DNA of 64,000 bases from Thalassobaculum sp. OXR-137 (lineage in GTDB: Bacteria > Pseudomonadota > Alphaproteobacteria > Thalassobaculales > Thalassobaculaceae). The position numbers were made by a program, and so were the translations under genes. Location: positions 310,001 to 374,000 of the forward strand of contig NZ_CP139715.1 of assembly GCF_034377285.1 (NCBI RefSeq), in the 5' to 3' direction. A model generated the notes under the pieces. The model ran no database searches. It had not been told where the DNA came from and worked only from the letters and a program-made list of their open reading frames with translations. Position 1 is the first letter of the stretch. The number at the start of each line of letters is the position of its first letter. Positions 1 through 8,829 of the stretch are shown in pieces.

Positions 1-91
1 TCCTCTGACGGGCGTCGCGGTAACCCGGGAATGGTCACTGCCCGGTCGGCAACGGTCAAGAGCCGCCGTATTCCACGGGCTTGCCGAAACG

Positions 92-123
92 AAAAGCGCC
101 GCCCCGAGGAGACGGGGCGGCGC
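92..123 (-). terminator. Rho-independent terminator of the iron-binding protein gene
   Basis: A perfect 11-bp GC-rich stem (96-106 with 113-123) closes a 6-nt loop. On the minus strand it is followed by TTTTC (91-95). It lies about 27 nt past the stop codon at 150, so it fits as the intrinsic terminator of that gene. Confidence 0.75.
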
Positions 124-149
124 CGAATGTCAGGTCTGCGCGGGACGAC

Positions 150-1232
150 TTATTTGTAGCCGACCTCGTCGTAGAGCTTCTGCGCCAGCGGCTGGTTCTC
201 GCCGAGCTTGGCCAGGTTCATGGTGTCCTGGCGGAACAGGCCGAGCCGGGCGACCGACGCGCTGAGCTCGACGCCCGGAACCGCCGGGTATTCGTCGTTA
301 CCGGCCGAGAAATACGCCTGGGCGCTGTCGGAGGCGAGGTACTCCAGGAACTTGACGGCGTTCTCCTTGTTCGGCGCGGTGGCGACCACGCCGGCGCCGG
401 AGATGTTCACATGGGCGCCGGTGGTGCTCTGGTTCGGGAAGATCCAGCCGATCTTCGCGATCTCGGTCTCGCCCAGTCCCTTCACCTCGCTGCGCAGGGC
501 GCGGGCGAAGTAGTAGGTATTGGCCAGCGCCACGCCGCACTCGCCGGAGACGATGGCGCGCAGCTGGTCGGTGTCGCCGCCCTGGGGATCGCGGGCGCGG
601 TTCTCGTAGACGCCGGCGGCCCAGTCCTTGGCCCCCTGCTCGCCCTTGTGCTCGATCTGCGCGGCCATCAGCGACAGCATGTAGACGTTCGAGCTGGAGC
701 GCGTGCAGACCATGCCCTTCAGCGCCGGGTCGGCCAGATCGTCATAGGTCTGGATCTGCAGCGGCGAGACCCGGTCCTTGTCGTAGAAGATGATCCGGGC
801 GCGCTGGGAGAAGCCGTACCAGAGGCCGTCCGGATGCCGCAGATGGGACGGAATCCGCGCTTCCAGATACTCGGTGCTGACCGGCTGGAAGATGCCCATC
901 TGCTCGGCCCGCCAGATCCGGCCGGCATCGACGGTCAGCAGCACGTCGGCGGGGCTGTTGCGCCCTTCGCTCTTGATGCGCTGGATCAGCTCGTCGGCAT
1001 TGCCCTCGATCCGGTTGATCTTGATGCCGGTCTTTTCCTCGAACTCCGAATAGAGGCGCTCGTCGGTGTCGTAGTGGCGCGAGGAATAGAGGTTGAGCTC
1101 GCCGGCCGCCGATGCCGGGGCCACGAAGCTGCCGGCCGCCGCCAGGGCGATCGCCGCACTGGTCGCGATCCGCGCCAGCACCCCGGTCAGGCCCTTCGGT
1201 CCGCCGCGCCGGATTCCTCCCAAACGATTCAT
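150..1232 (-). CDS. Fe(3+) ABC transporter periplasmic binding protein (FutA/FbpA-like)
   Basis: 360-aa ferric iron binding protein of the FbpA/FutA/AfuA family, acting in the periplasm. The start at 1232 is chosen because AGGAG lies just upstream; an in-frame start further up (1349) would precede the signal peptide with a non-conserved leader. The N-terminus has a twin-arginine-poor, hydrophobic Sec signal ending ASA-AG, then the family opening NLYSSRHYDTD. The YY pair in ANTYYFARAL matches the tyrosine iron ligands of FbpA. No permease or ATPase gene is adjacent inside the window. An iron-box-like sequence lies about 95 nt upstream. The substrate is inferred from family and tyrosines. Confidence 0.88.
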   Translation of the reverse strand: MNRLGGIRRGGPKGLTGVLARIATSAAIALAAAGSFVAPASAAGELNLYSSRHYDTDERLYSEFEEKTGIKINRIEGNADELIQRIKSEGRNSPADVLLTVDAGRIWRAEQMGIFQPVSTEYLEARIPSHLRHPDGLWYGFSQRARIIFYDKDRVSPLQIQTYDDLADPALKGMVCTRSSSNVYMLSLMAAQIEHKGEQGAKDWAAGVYENRARDPQGGDTDQLRAIVSGECGVALANTYYFARALRSEVKGLGETEIAKIGWIFPNQSTTGAHVNISGAGVVATAPNKENAVKFLEYLASDSAQAYFSAGNDEYPAVPGVELSASVARLGLFRQDTMNLAKLGENQPLAQKLYDEVGYK

Positions 1233-1323
1233 AATTGCTCTCCTGCAGATGGCTGCGTCTTCCCGGACGCCTGTCACTGTGAGCCGAGTCAGATGCCGCA
1301 CACGGCGCCACGAAGGGGGAGCA

Positions 1324-1350
1324 CTAATGAGAATGAATTGCACTGTCAAT
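1324..1350. promoter_or_regulatory. Possible Fur/iron-responsive operator
   Basis: An AT-rich patch in GC-rich surroundings contains AATGAGAATGAATTGCA, which resembles Fur-type boxes built on GATAAT/GAGAATGA repeats. It sits upstream of the iron-binding protein gene. The match is by eye only and is imperfect. Confidence 0.3.
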
Positions 1351-1430
1351 AAAGGTCGCCCGGTTGGCCACCGACTTCACGAAACCGTGAGATCGGCCCG
1401 GACGCCCAGACCCCGGGGACGGTTCGCGCG

Positions 1431-1607
1431 TCAGTTGATGCCGATGGCCGCGCAGAAAGTGACCCAGAGACCCGACAGCCGATAGGTGTCCGCGACCATC
1501 GGCAGGACCGCCAGGGCGGCGGTCAGCATGACGGCGAAGGCAAGATAGAACACCGTCGTCATGCGGCGGCCGCTCTCGTCGATGTCCCGGTCGTGTCGTT
1601 CGGTCAT
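1431..1607 (-). CDS. Small single-span membrane protein, function unknown
   Basis: 58-aa protein. The start at 1607 is preceded by CAGGAGAC, a good ribosome binding site. Residues about 16-35 form a hydrophobic helix (FYLAFAVMLTAALAVLPMVA) after a charged N-terminus rich in D, R and E. The C-terminus has a second, weakly hydrophobic stretch. I do not recognise a family. It is divergent from the MFS gene that starts at 1690, and the two could share a promoter region. Confidence 0.5.
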   Translation of the reverse strand: MTERHDRDIDESGRRMTTVFYLAFAVMLTAALAVLPMVADTYRLSGLWVTFCAAIGIN

Positions 1608-1689
1608 TGTCCGTCTCCTGGCGACACTATATGGCGTCGGTCTGGAGCATCGCCAGTCCGCGTCGATCCCTCCGAGCGAAAGCCGCGCC

Positions 1690-2847
1690 ATGACCTTCAA
1701 CCCGATCTCGGCACGCCTGTCCCTGTTCTACGCCGCCTATTTCGCGGTGGTCGGGATCATGCTGCCCTACTGGCCGGCCTGGCTGGAGAGCCGCGGCCTG
1801 TCGCCGGTGGCGATCGGCACCGTGCTCGCGGTCGGCTTCTGGGTGAAGCTGGCCGCCCATCCGGTGCTCGCGACGGTGGCGGACGCCACGGGTGCGCTCA
1901 AGCGGACCACCGTCCTGCTCGCCCTCGCCGGCTGCGCGGTCTACGGCGCCTTCTGGTTTGCCGAGCCGTTCTGGAGCTACCTGGTCCTCGCCGTCCTGCT
2001 GGGCTTCACCGTCCAGAGCATCATGCCGCTGGGCGAGGCGCTGGCCCTGAGCGAAGTCAAGCTGCGCGGCCTCGCCTACGGCCCGATCCGGATCTGGGGA
2101 TCGGTCTCCTTCATCGTCGCCGCCTTCGCCGTGGGCGCTGCCACCGAGCGGTTCGGCGATCCGGTCATCCTGCCGCTGCTCCTGGGCACGATGGTGGTGC
2201 TGGTGGCGAGCTGCCTGTGGCTGCCGGCGCACGGGGGACAGGCCCGCAAGCCCTGGTCCTGGACGGCCGCGGCCCGGCTGGTCTCCAACCGCCGCTATCT
2301 GGTGTTCATCGGCGCCGCCGGCTGCGCCCAGGCGAGCCATGCGGTGTTCTACGGCTTCGGCACGATCTCCTGGCGCGCGGTCGGGTTCGGCGAGAGCGCC
2401 ATCGGCGTGCTGTGGTCGCTGGGCGTGGTGGCCGAGATCGTCGTCTTCGCCCTGGCCGCCCGGCTCGGCCGCTTCGCCTCGGCCCCGGCTCTGCTGGCGA
2501 TCGCCGGGATCGGCGCCTTAATCCGCTGGCCGCTGACCGCCGTCACCCACGATCTCTACGCGGTCGGAGCGTTGCAGCTTCTGCACGGGCTGACCTTCGG
2601 CGCCGCCCATCTGGGGGCAATGCGCTACCTGCAGGACAACGCGCCCGAGGGGCTCGAGGCCACGGCCCAGGCCTTCTACTACGCCCTGGTGTCCGGCGTG
2701 GTGATGGGCATGGCCATGCCGGCGGCGGGTTTCTTCTACGAATCCTACGGTCAGCTCGCCTATCTGGCGATGGGCGTGCTCGGGATGATCGGCCTGGGGC
2801 TGTCGCTACTGCTGGCGGGTCTGATGAAAAATCCACACCAAATGTAG
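1690..2847 (+). CDS. MFS transporter, HcaT/phenylpropionate-permease-like
   Basis: 385-aa polytopic inner-membrane transporter of the MFS_1-like/HcaT subgroup. The N-terminus FYAAYFAVVGIMLPYWPAWL and the following GLSPVAIGTVLA are typical of that group, and about 12 hydrophobic segments can be seen. The start at 1690 is chosen because it begins the first transmembrane segment properly; longer in-frame starts add a non-hydrophobic leader. Substrate cannot be told from sequence. HcaT itself is a putative 3-phenylpropionate permease, but many relatives are uncharacterised. Confidence 0.8.
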   Translation: MTFNPISARLSLFYAAYFAVVGIMLPYWPAWLESRGLSPVAIGTVLAVGFWVKLAAHPVLATVADATGALKRTTVLLALAGCAVYGAFWFAEPFWSYLVLAVLLGFTVQSIMPLGEALALSEVKLRGLAYGPIRIWGSVSFIVAAFAVGAATERFGDPVILPLLLGTMVVLVASCLWLPAHGGQARKPWSWTAAARLVSNRRYLVFIGAAGCAQASHAVFYGFGTISWRAVGFGESAIGVLWSLGVVAEIVVFALAARLGRFASAPALLAIAGIGALIRWPLTAVTHDLYAVGALQLLHGLTFGAAHLGAMRYLQDNAPEGLEATAQAFYYALVSGVVMGMAMPAAGFFYESYGQLAYLAMGVLGMIGLGLSLLLAGLMKNPHQM

Positions 2848-2931
2848 AGAATTATTGGACCACCGCCGGGACCATCCATGATAGTCCGGATCCCCTTACG
2901 ACTCGCATCATGCTAGGGGGAATTCGATCCG

Positions 2932-3531
2932 ATGCCTTTGCCGTACTCACACCTCGCCGGTCTCGCGCTTGCGGGCCTCGCCCTGTCCGCCTGCGCCACC
3001 ATCACCAAAGGCGCCGACCAGACGGTGACCATTCAGACCGATCCCGCCGGCGCGGTGTGCCGCATGGAGCGCGAGGGGATGACCATCGCCGTCGTGAACC
3101 CGACGCCGGGAACCGTCCAGATCGACAAGTCGAAGAATGCGGTCGTGGTGAAATGCTCCGCCGACGGACATCAGGACACCTTCGCGACCCTCGCCTCCGA
3201 GTTCCAGGACATGACGGTGGGCAACGTGGTGTTCGGCGGCCTGATCGGCCTGGCCATCGACGCGAGCTCCGGGGCGATGAACCAGTACCCGTCCGAGATC
3301 ACCCTGCTGCTGGTGCCGGAGTCCTTCCCGACGGAGCAGAAGAAGGACACATTCTTCCAGAGCGCCATCGACCGGGCCCAGGCGCGCACCGACGCCGCCG
3401 TCGCCCAGATCAAGGCCGCGTGCAAGGACGACGATGGCTGCAAGCGCGAGGTCAGCGTGGCGGAGACCGCGGGCGCGACCGAGATCAGCCAGCTCAAGAG
3501 CCAGTGGGCGACCGCCAAGGTCGATAGCTGA
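2932..3531 (+). CDS. Outer-membrane/periplasmic lipoprotein with PEGA-like segment
   Basis: 199-aa predicted lipoprotein. The signal peptide ends in lipobox LSAC (Cys about residue 21). Residues about 25-75 (TVTIQTDPAGAVCRMEREG, then NPTPGTVQIDKSK) resemble a PEGA-type beta domain found in cell-surface lipoproteins. A hydrophobic glycine-rich stretch follows at about 98-112 (VVFGGLIGLAIDASSG), which is common in such proteins. The C-terminal third is charged and helical, with paired cysteines in KAACKDDDGCK. It stands alone between the MFS gene and convergent yciB. Function unknown. Confidence 0.7.
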   Translation: MPLPYSHLAGLALAGLALSACATITKGADQTVTIQTDPAGAVCRMEREGMTIAVVNPTPGTVQIDKSKNAVVVKCSADGHQDTFATLASEFQDMTVGNVVFGGLIGLAIDASSGAMNQYPSEITLLLVPESFPTEQKKDTFFQSAIDRAQARTDAAVAQIKAACKDDDGCKREVSVAETAGATEISQLKSQWATAKVDS

Positions 3532-3555
3532 TCCGATGACCGGGTGTGCGGCGGG

Positions 3556-4095
3556 TCAGGACTCCCCGCCGCGCACCGCCTTCATCAGCGGTGCCGCGCC
3601 GATGGCGGCCAGCACCGACAGGCCTGTCAGCCCGAACGCCTTGAAGGTGACCCACCCGTCGGTGGACAGGGTGCGCCACGCGACTTCGTTGGCGGCGGCC
3701 ATGATGCAGAAGGCGCAGATCCAGTAGATCGTCAGATTGCGCCAGGCGGTCTCATCCAGCTCCAGCACGCCGGCCAGGATGGTGCGCAGGAAGTACTTGC
3801 GGAACAGCAGCCCGATGCCGAGGCCGGCGGCGATCAGCAGGGTCGCCACGGTCGGCTTGATCTTCAGGAAGAAGGAATCGTCGAACACCAGGGCGAGGCC
3901 GCCGAAGATCGACACCAGCACCGCGCCGATCACCGGCATCCAGGGAATCCGGCGCTCGGCATAGACCGTGTAGGCGGTGGCGACGACCGTGGCCGCCACC
4001 AGCACCGCCGTCGCCGGCATGATCCCCCAGATGTAATTGGCCACGAAGAACAGGATCAGGGGGCCGTACTCGGTCAGGGCCCGGGTCCGGGTCAT
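3556..4095 (-). CDS. yciB: Inner-membrane protein YciB/septation protein A family
   Basis: 179 aa, the normal family length, with about five or six membrane spans. The N-terminal EYGPLILFFVANY and the central RKYFLRTILAGVLELDE / WRNLTIYWI segments are characteristic of YciB (IspZ/IspA), linked to cell-envelope integrity and septation. AAGGAG precedes the ATG. It lies 21 nt downstream of dusA on the same strand and is probably cotranscribed with it. Confidence 0.88.
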   Translation of the reverse strand: MTRTRALTEYGPLILFFVANYIWGIMPATAVLVAATVVATAYTVYAERRIPWMPVIGAVLVSIFGGLALVFDDSFFLKIKPTVATLLIAAGLGIGLLFRKYFLRTILAGVLELDETAWRNLTIYWICAFCIMAAANEVAWRTLSTDGWVTFKAFGLTGLSVLAAIGAAPLMKAVRGGES

Positions 4096-4116
4096 CGCGG
4101 TCTCCTTCGGGTGGGG

Positions 4117-5124
4117 TCAGGCAGCGTGTCTGGACTCGCCGGCGGGAACGATCGACGCCGCCTCGCGCAGCACGGCACCGGTGGCATCGTCGCCATACAT
4201 GGTCTCGGAGAGCCGGCGGCGCCACCCCCGGGCACCCGGAAGTCCCTGAAACAGGCCGAGCATGTGCCGGCCGATGGATTTCAGCGGCGTGCCGGCCTCC
4301 GCCCGCATCCGGTCGGCATACTCGGCCATGGCGTCCACCACGGCGTGCCGGTCCAGGGGTTGCGGCGCCTCGCCATAGACCCGGGCGTCGACCTCCGACA
4401 GCATCCACGGCGTCTGATAGGCCGCGCGGCCGACCATCATGCCGTCCAGCCCGGCACTCTCGGCCAGGGCGACGTCCAGGTCGCCGAGTCCGCCGTTGAG
4501 GTGGATCTCCAACTCCGGACGGGCCGCCTTCAGCCGCCGCACCCGGTCGTAATCGAGCGGCGGGACGTCGCGGTTCTCCTTGGGCGACAGGCCCTGGAGC
4601 CAGGCCTTGCGGGCATGGACGATGATCGTGGTGCAGCCGGCATCCACCACCCGGTCGACCAGCGCGTCGAGGGCCGTCTCCGGATCCTGGTCGTCGACGC
4701 CGATGCGGCATTTTACGGTGACCGGAATCGACACGGCGGCGCGCATGGCCGCGACCACCCGGCCCACGGTCTCCGGCTCGCGCATCAGGCAGGCGCCGAA
4801 CCGGCCGGACTGCACCCGGTCGGAGGGACAGCCGACATTGATGTTCACCTCGGCATAGCCCCAGTCCTCGGCGATCCTCGCCGCCTCGGCCATCGCCTCG
4901 GGCTCCGAGCCGCCGAGTTGCAGGGCCAGCGGGTGCTCCTGGGCCGAGTAGCCGAGCAGCCGCGACCGGTCGCCGAAACGCACCGCATCGGCGGTCACCA
5001 TCTCGGTGTACAGCACCGCGCGGCGTGTCAGCAGACGGTGGAACACCCGGCAATGCCGGTCGGTCCAGTCCATCATCGGCGCCACGGTGAAGCGGCGGTC
5101 CAAAGGTGCGATCGGGTGCGTCAT
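4117..5124 (-). CDS. dusA: tRNA-dihydrouridine(20/20a) synthase DusA
   Basis: 335-aa flavoenzyme that reduces uridine 20/20a in the tRNA D-loop. The N-terminus FTVAPMMDWTDRHCR gives the FMN-binding TIM-barrel entry. NVGCPSDRVQSGRFGACLM holds the catalytic cysteine segment typical of DusA rather than DusB or DusC. Length matches the family. It is followed by yciB after 21 nt. Confidence 0.93.
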   Translation of the reverse strand: MTHPIAPLDRRFTVAPMMDWTDRHCRVFHRLLTRRAVLYTEMVTADAVRFGDRSRLLGYSAQEHPLALQLGGSEPEAMAEAARIAEDWGYAEVNINVGCPSDRVQSGRFGACLMREPETVGRVVAAMRAAVSIPVTVKCRIGVDDQDPETALDALVDRVVDAGCTTIIVHARKAWLQGLSPKENRDVPPLDYDRVRRLKAARPELEIHLNGGLGDLDVALAESAGLDGMMVGRAAYQTPWMLSEVDARVYGEAPQPLDRHAVVDAMAEYADRMRAEAGTPLKSIGRHMLGLFQGLPGARGWRRRLSETMYGDDATGAVLREAASIVPAGESRHAA

Positions 5125-5192
5125 GGCGCGGGGTTTTACACGAAATCGGGTATCGACGTCAGCCCCGCTGGGTCGCCCCCCACCTCCACACT

Positions 5193-5300
5193 CACTCCCC
5201 GGATTTATTCCGGGGTAAGCGCCGGGCGCGACGTGACCGGAGATTACTTCCGAAGGATGAAGCCACCGATGGGTTCACCCCGGAATAAATCCGGGGAGTG
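5193..5300. repeat. Inverted repeat pair, 24-bp perfect arms
   Basis: The arms at 5193-5216 and 5277-5300 are exact reverse complements of each other, each being itself a small palindrome around GGATTTATTCC. They fill most of the gap between convergent-side ends of dusA's upstream region and rnhA. A degenerate relative occurs at about 43199-43232. Confidence 0.85.
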
Positions 5301-5316
5301 AGGAAGGGGGGAGAAG

Positions 5317-5778
5317 CTACCTTCGCTCCCGCATCGTCTTGATCGCCTCGCGGGCCAGCTCGTCGCAGCGTTCGTTCTCCGGGTGGCCGGCATGGCCCTT
5401 GACCCAGTGCCAGTCGACATCGTGGCGCTGGGTCGCCGCGTCGAGCCGCTCCCACAGGTCGCGGTTCTTCACCGGCTTCTTGTCGGCGGTCTTCCAGCCC
5501 CGGGCCTTCCAGGACTTCATCCACTTGGTGATGCCGTCGCGCACATAGGTGCTGTCGGTGGTCAGGTCGACCTGCATCCGCCGGGTCAGCGCCTCCAGGG
5601 CGGAGATCGCCGCCATCAGCTCCATGCGGTTGTTGGTGGTCTCCGCCTCGCCGCCGGAGAGCTCCTTCACGTTGCCGCGCCAGCGCAGCAGCGCGCCCCA
5701 GCCCCCCGGCCCCGGATTACCGCTGCACGCCCCGTCGGTGAAGACCTGGACCTTCTCCCCCGCCTCCTCGCCGCTCAT
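5317..5778 (-). CDS. rnhA: Ribonuclease HI
   Basis: 153-aa RNase HI, which cleaves RNA in RNA-DNA hybrids. All catalytic positions can be seen: Asp in [15 protein letters not shown], Glu in NNRMELMAA, Asp in TTDSTYV, His in [13 protein letters not shown] and the final Asp. The ATG at 5778 overlaps the thrB stop as ATGA, which fixes the start and makes translational coupling likely. It is the last gene of ispH-thrB-rnhA. Confidence 0.95.
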   Translation of the reverse strand: MSGEEAGEKVQVFTDGACSGNPGPGGWGALLRWRGNVKELSGGEAETTNNRMELMAAISALEALTRRMQVDLTTDSTYVRDGITKWMKSWKARGWKTADKKPVKNRDLWERLDAATQRHDVDWHWVKGHAGHPENERCDELAREAIKTMRERR

Positions 5779-6737
5779 GTGAGGCCGTAGGCGGCGGGAC
5801 CGGACACGCCCTGATGGAAGCGCAGTTTCTGGTGGTACTCCATCGGATCCTTGGGTTTCACCAGCGCCCCTTCGGGATGGTTGAGCCAGTCGTACAGGCG
5901 GGTCAGCAGGAAGCGGATCGCCGAGCCGCGGGCCAGGATCGGCAGCGCCTCGCGTTCGGCAGCGCTCAGCGGCCGCACGCTCTCGTAACCCATCACCAGG
6001 TTCCGGGCCTTGGTCACGTTGAAGCTGCCGTCGGTCTCGAAGCACCAGGCGTTCAGGCAGATCGCCAGGTCGTAGGCCAGGATGTCGGTGCAGGCGAAAT
6101 AGAAGTCGATGAAGCCGGACAGCTTGTCGCCCAGGAAGAACACGTTGTCGGGGAACAGGTCGGCATGGATGGTGCCGACCGGCAGGTCGCGCGGCCAGTG
6201 CGCCTCCAGATGATGCAGCTCCATGTTCAGCTGGTTATGCATCGCGTGATAGATCTCGCGCTTCGGCAGCTCGCAGCTGTCGAACAGCGGACGCCAGCCG
6301 GCGACCGAGAGATTGTTCTCGCGCTTGCGCTCGTAATCCAGGCCGGCGACATGCATCTCGGCCATGCCGACACCCAGCTCGCGGCAGCAGGACGGGCGGA
6401 TACGGCGCCGCCAGACCCCGTTGACGAAGGTGACGATGGCGGCCGGACGGCCGTTCAGCTCGCGCAGGGTGGCGCCGTCGCGGCCCGGCACCGGGCTCGG
6501 CACGTTCAGCCCCTTCTTCGCCAGATGGCGCATCAGCTCGATGAAGAACGGCAGATCGTCCTTGTTCACCCGCTTCTCGTAGAGGGTGAGGATGAAGGTA
6601 TCCTTGGTGGTGCGGACCAGGAAGTTGGAGTTCTCGACCCCCTCGGCGATGCCGGAGAAGGAGACCAGCTCGCCCAGGTCGTACTCACCCAGGAAGGCTT
6701 CCAACTCCCCGTCGGAGATCTGCGTGTAGACCGCCAT
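5775..6737 (-). CDS. thrB: Homoserine kinase (ThrB, APH-fold type)
   Basis: 320-aa homoserine kinase of the aminoglycoside-phosphotransferase-like (Pseudomonas/alphaproteobacterial) class, a step of threonine synthesis in the cytoplasm. [13 protein letters not shown] carries the catalytic HxD-x4-N loop and [10 protein letters not shown] the metal-binding Asp. AAGGGA precedes the ATG. It lies 18 nt after ispH and overlaps rnhA by 4 nt. The ispH-thrB-rnhA order is a common alphaproteobacterial arrangement. Confidence 0.93.
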   Translation of the reverse strand: MAVYTQISDGELEAFLGEYDLGELVSFSGIAEGVENSNFLVRTTKDTFILTLYEKRVNKDDLPFFIELMRHLAKKGLNVPSPVPGRDGATLRELNGRPAAIVTFVNGVWRRRIRPSCCRELGVGMAEMHVAGLDYERKRENNLSVAGWRPLFDSCELPKREIYHAMHNQLNMELHHLEAHWPRDLPVGTIHADLFPDNVFFLGDKLSGFIDFYFACTDILAYDLAICLNAWCFETDGSFNVTKARNLVMGYESVRPLSAAEREALPILARGSAIRFLLTRLYDWLNHPEGALVKPKDPMEYHQKLRFHQGVSGPAAYGLT

Positions 6738-6755
6738 GTCCCTTGGATCCTTGCG

Positions 6756-7715
6756 TCAGGCAGGCGCGACGGCGCGGGGCAGCTTGAAGCGGACGTCCTC
6801 GCGGGCGACCTCCACTTCCTCCACGGTCACGGTAAAACGCTCGCGGCAGGCCGCGATGACCTGCTCGACCAGCAGCTCCGGCGCCGAGGCCCCGGCGGTC
6901 ACGCCAAGACGGCGCACCCCGGCGAGCCAGTCCATGTCCAGCTCCGCCGCCTTCTGAATCAGCCGGGAATCGTCGCAGCCGCAGACCTTACCGACTTCGA
7001 CCAGCCGCTTGGAGTTGGACGAGTTCGGCGCGCCGATCACCACCATCGCGTCGACCTGGGGGGCGATGGCCTTCACCGCCTCCTGGCGGTTGGTGGTGGC
7101 GTAGCAGATGTCTTCCTTCTTCGGCGCGGCGATCTCCGGGAAGCGGCGGCGCAGCGCTTCCACGATCCGGGCCGTGTCGTCCACCGACAGGGTCGTCTGG
7201 GTAACGAAGGCAAGGCCCTGCACGCCCGGCGGCGGGGTGAAGGTCTCGGCCTGGGTCTCGTCCTCGACCAGGCTGATCGCCCCGTCGGGAAGCTGGCCCA
7301 TGGTACCGATCACCTCCGGGTGGCCGGCATGGCCGATCAGGATGATGTGGCTGCCCATGCGGTGGTGCCGCTCGGCCTCCAGATGCACCTTGCTCACCAG
7401 CGGGCAGGTCGCGTCGACAAAGATCATCTCGCGCCGCTCGGCCTCGGCCGGCACCGATTTCGGCACGCCGTGGGCGCTGAACACCACCGGGCGGTCGAGC
7501 GGACATTCGTCCAGCTCCTCCACGAAGACCGCCCCCTGGGCTTCCAGGCTCTCCACCACATGGCGGTTGTGCACGATCTCGTGGCGCACGTAGACGGGGG
7601 CGCCCCATTTCTGCAGCGCCTGCTCGACGATCTGGATGGCCCGGTCGACGCCCGCGCAGAACCCGCGCGGGGCCGCGAGCACGATGGTCAGAGGCTGTTT
7701 CTGGTGCGCTGTCAT
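6756..7715 (-). CDS. ispH: 4-hydroxy-3-methylbut-2-enyl diphosphate reductase
   Basis: 319-aa [4Fe-4S] enzyme making IPP and DMAPP in the last step of the MEP isoprenoid pathway. The three cluster cysteines can be placed in [22 protein letters not shown] and [12 protein letters not shown], and PNSSNSKRL is the substrate-binding signature. ATG at 7715 is preferred over a GTG one codon upstream. Confidence 0.95.
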   Translation of the reverse strand: MTAHQKQPLTIVLAAPRGFCAGVDRAIQIVEQALQKWGAPVYVRHEIVHNRHVVESLEAQGAVFVEELDECPLDRPVVFSAHGVPKSVPAEAERREMIFVDATCPLVSKVHLEAERHHRMGSHIILIGHAGHPEVIGTMGQLPDGAISLVEDETQAETFTPPPGVQGLAFVTQTTLSVDDTARIVEALRRRFPEIAAPKKEDICYATTNRQEAVKAIAPQVDAMVVIGAPNSSNSKRLVEVGKVCGCDDSRLIQKAAELDMDWLAGVRRLGVTAGASAPELLVEQVIAACRERFTVTVEEVEVAREDVRFKLPRAVAPA

Positions 7716-7788
7716 CACGCCCCGTTTTCCGACGAATGCGGGGCCGCCGTCAATGACCGCCGCATCCGTCCGTCCCGCGCCGGGTCAA

Positions 7789-7817
7789 TTGCACGCGGCG
7801 GGGGGGCGGGCTATCGT
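7789..7817 (+). promoter_or_regulatory. Candidate sigma70-type promoter
   Basis: TTGCAC (7789-7794), a 17-nt spacer and TATCGT (7812-7817) lie about 75 nt before the lipoprotein start at 7893. Four of six bases match at each element. Prediction by eye only. Confidence 0.35.
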
Positions 7818-7892
7818 CGGCCGACAGGCTTTTCCCGGCCGGACGCGATGCCGCGGCCAGCCGCCCTGCGACGGAACCGATAACGGACTCTG

Positions 7893-8411
7893 ATGCGTTC
7901 ACATCTTCTTCTGGCGGCTGCCGCCACGCTCGCCCTTTCCGCCTGCGCCAGCGAAAAGCCGGTGGAGCGCACCTGCCCGCCGGCGGCCGCCGTGGCCGGG
8001 ACCGAGCGGATGACCAGCTTCCGTCCGGGCGGCGGTCAGGACCTCACGGAAGTGGCCTTCACCGCCAAGGTCGATTCGGTCGAGTCGGTCTGCCGGTACG
8101 GTGACGAGGGCGTCGAGGTCGCGATGAACGTCCTGCTGAGCGCCGAGCGCGGTCCCGCCGACACGGCGCGCGAGGCCACGCTCCAGTATTTCGTCGCGAT
8201 CGAGAACGGCTCGGCCAACTTCATCGCCAAGGAAATCTACGACGTCACGCTGCCGTTCGAGGGCAACCGGCGGCGGATCGGCATCGTGGAGGAGGTCGAC
8301 ATCACGATTCCCACCCCGGCCGACAATGACTTCTCCGGGGTCCGGATCCTGGTGGGCCTGCAGATCACCCCCGAACAGGTCGAGTACAACAGGCGGACCA
8401 AGGGCCCCTGA
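7893..8411 (+). CDS. Small lipoprotein, function unknown
   Basis: 172 aa. A short signal peptide ends at LSAC (Cys about 18), so it should be lipidated. The mature part looks beta-rich (VAFTAKVDSVESVC, ATLQYFVAIENG, RIGIVEEVDITIP) and has a second cysteine pair (ERTCPP and ESVCRY) that could form a disulfide. No family is recognised. It precedes the glycine riboswitch and is probably a separate transcription unit. Confidence 0.6.
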   Translation: MRSHLLLAAAATLALSACASEKPVERTCPPAAAVAGTERMTSFRPGGGQDLTEVAFTAKVDSVESVCRYGDEGVEVAMNVLLSAERGPADTAREATLQYFVAIENGSANFIAKEIYDVTLPFEGNRRRIGIVEEVDITIPTPADNDFSGVRILVGLQITPEQVEYNRRTKGP

Positions 8412-8525
8412 GCCGGCCTGCCGACCGGGTTCGCGGCTTCTGCCGCCCCGGTTACGACCGGCGACGGCGCCGCGCCCGGCGGCCCTCGCGGATCGGACGA
8501 TCCGGCGCGGACGGCCAAGAAGCGG

Positions 8526-8553
8526 TTGCAGATTCCGTTTCTTCGGCTACTCT
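8526..8553 (+). promoter_or_regulatory. Weak candidate promoter of the gcv operon
   Basis: TTGCAG (8526-8531), a 16-nt spacer and TACTCT (8548-8553) would start transcription near 8560, just before the riboswitch. The -10 match is poor, so only the position argues for it. Confidence 0.25.
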
Positions 8554-8578
8554 CTGCGCCGTCATAACCCACGACCCT

Positions 8579-8780
8579 CGGGGGAGAGAGCGGCGGATCC
8601 GGCCGTATCTTGAACTTCCCCGGATCGCGGCGCCGCCGAAGGAGCAACCGCCCCCGGAAACTCTCAGGCGCCCGTACCCCGAGGTGAGGTGACTCTGGAG
8701 AGCGGGCGAGCGATCGCCCCACCGACGAGGAAAGCCGCAGCCCATCGCGGTCAATCTTTCAGGTCTCGGGACAGAGAGGG
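8579..8780 (+). ncRNA. Tandem glycine riboswitch
   Basis: Two glycine aptamers in series upstream of gcvT. Aptamer 1 shows GGGGAGAG (8581), GCCGCCGAAGGAGCAA (8631-8646) and AAACTCTCAGGC (8658-8669). The inter-aptamer link is GACTCTGGAGAG (8691-8702). Aptamer 2 ends with ATCTTTCAGGT (8753-8763) and GGACAGAGA (8769-8777). The order and spacing match the classical gcvT glycine element, which turns on glycine degradation when glycine is high. Between it and the start at 8830 a short hairpin (ACCGG/CCGGT, 8788-8801) could take part in the switch. Confidence 0.95.
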
Positions 8781-8829
8781 GGCGTGCACCGGAACCCCGG
8801 TCGCATGCACCCTTTGTCACGGAGTCTCG

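Noticed and set aside
617-700. Alternative small frames inside the iron-binding protein gene
   Set aside because: They are in wrong frames of a clear gene and lack ribosome sites.
3545-3570. Terminator at GTGCGGCGGG...CCCGCCGCGCAC after the lipoprotein gene
   Set aside because: The hairpin covers the yciB stop codon and has no U-tract in either direction, so function is doubtful.
3544-5301. Long plus-strand frame over yciB and dusA
   Set aside because: It lies antisense to two clear genes, and the translation is low-complexity His/Arg/Gly/Asp-rich typical of a reverse reading.
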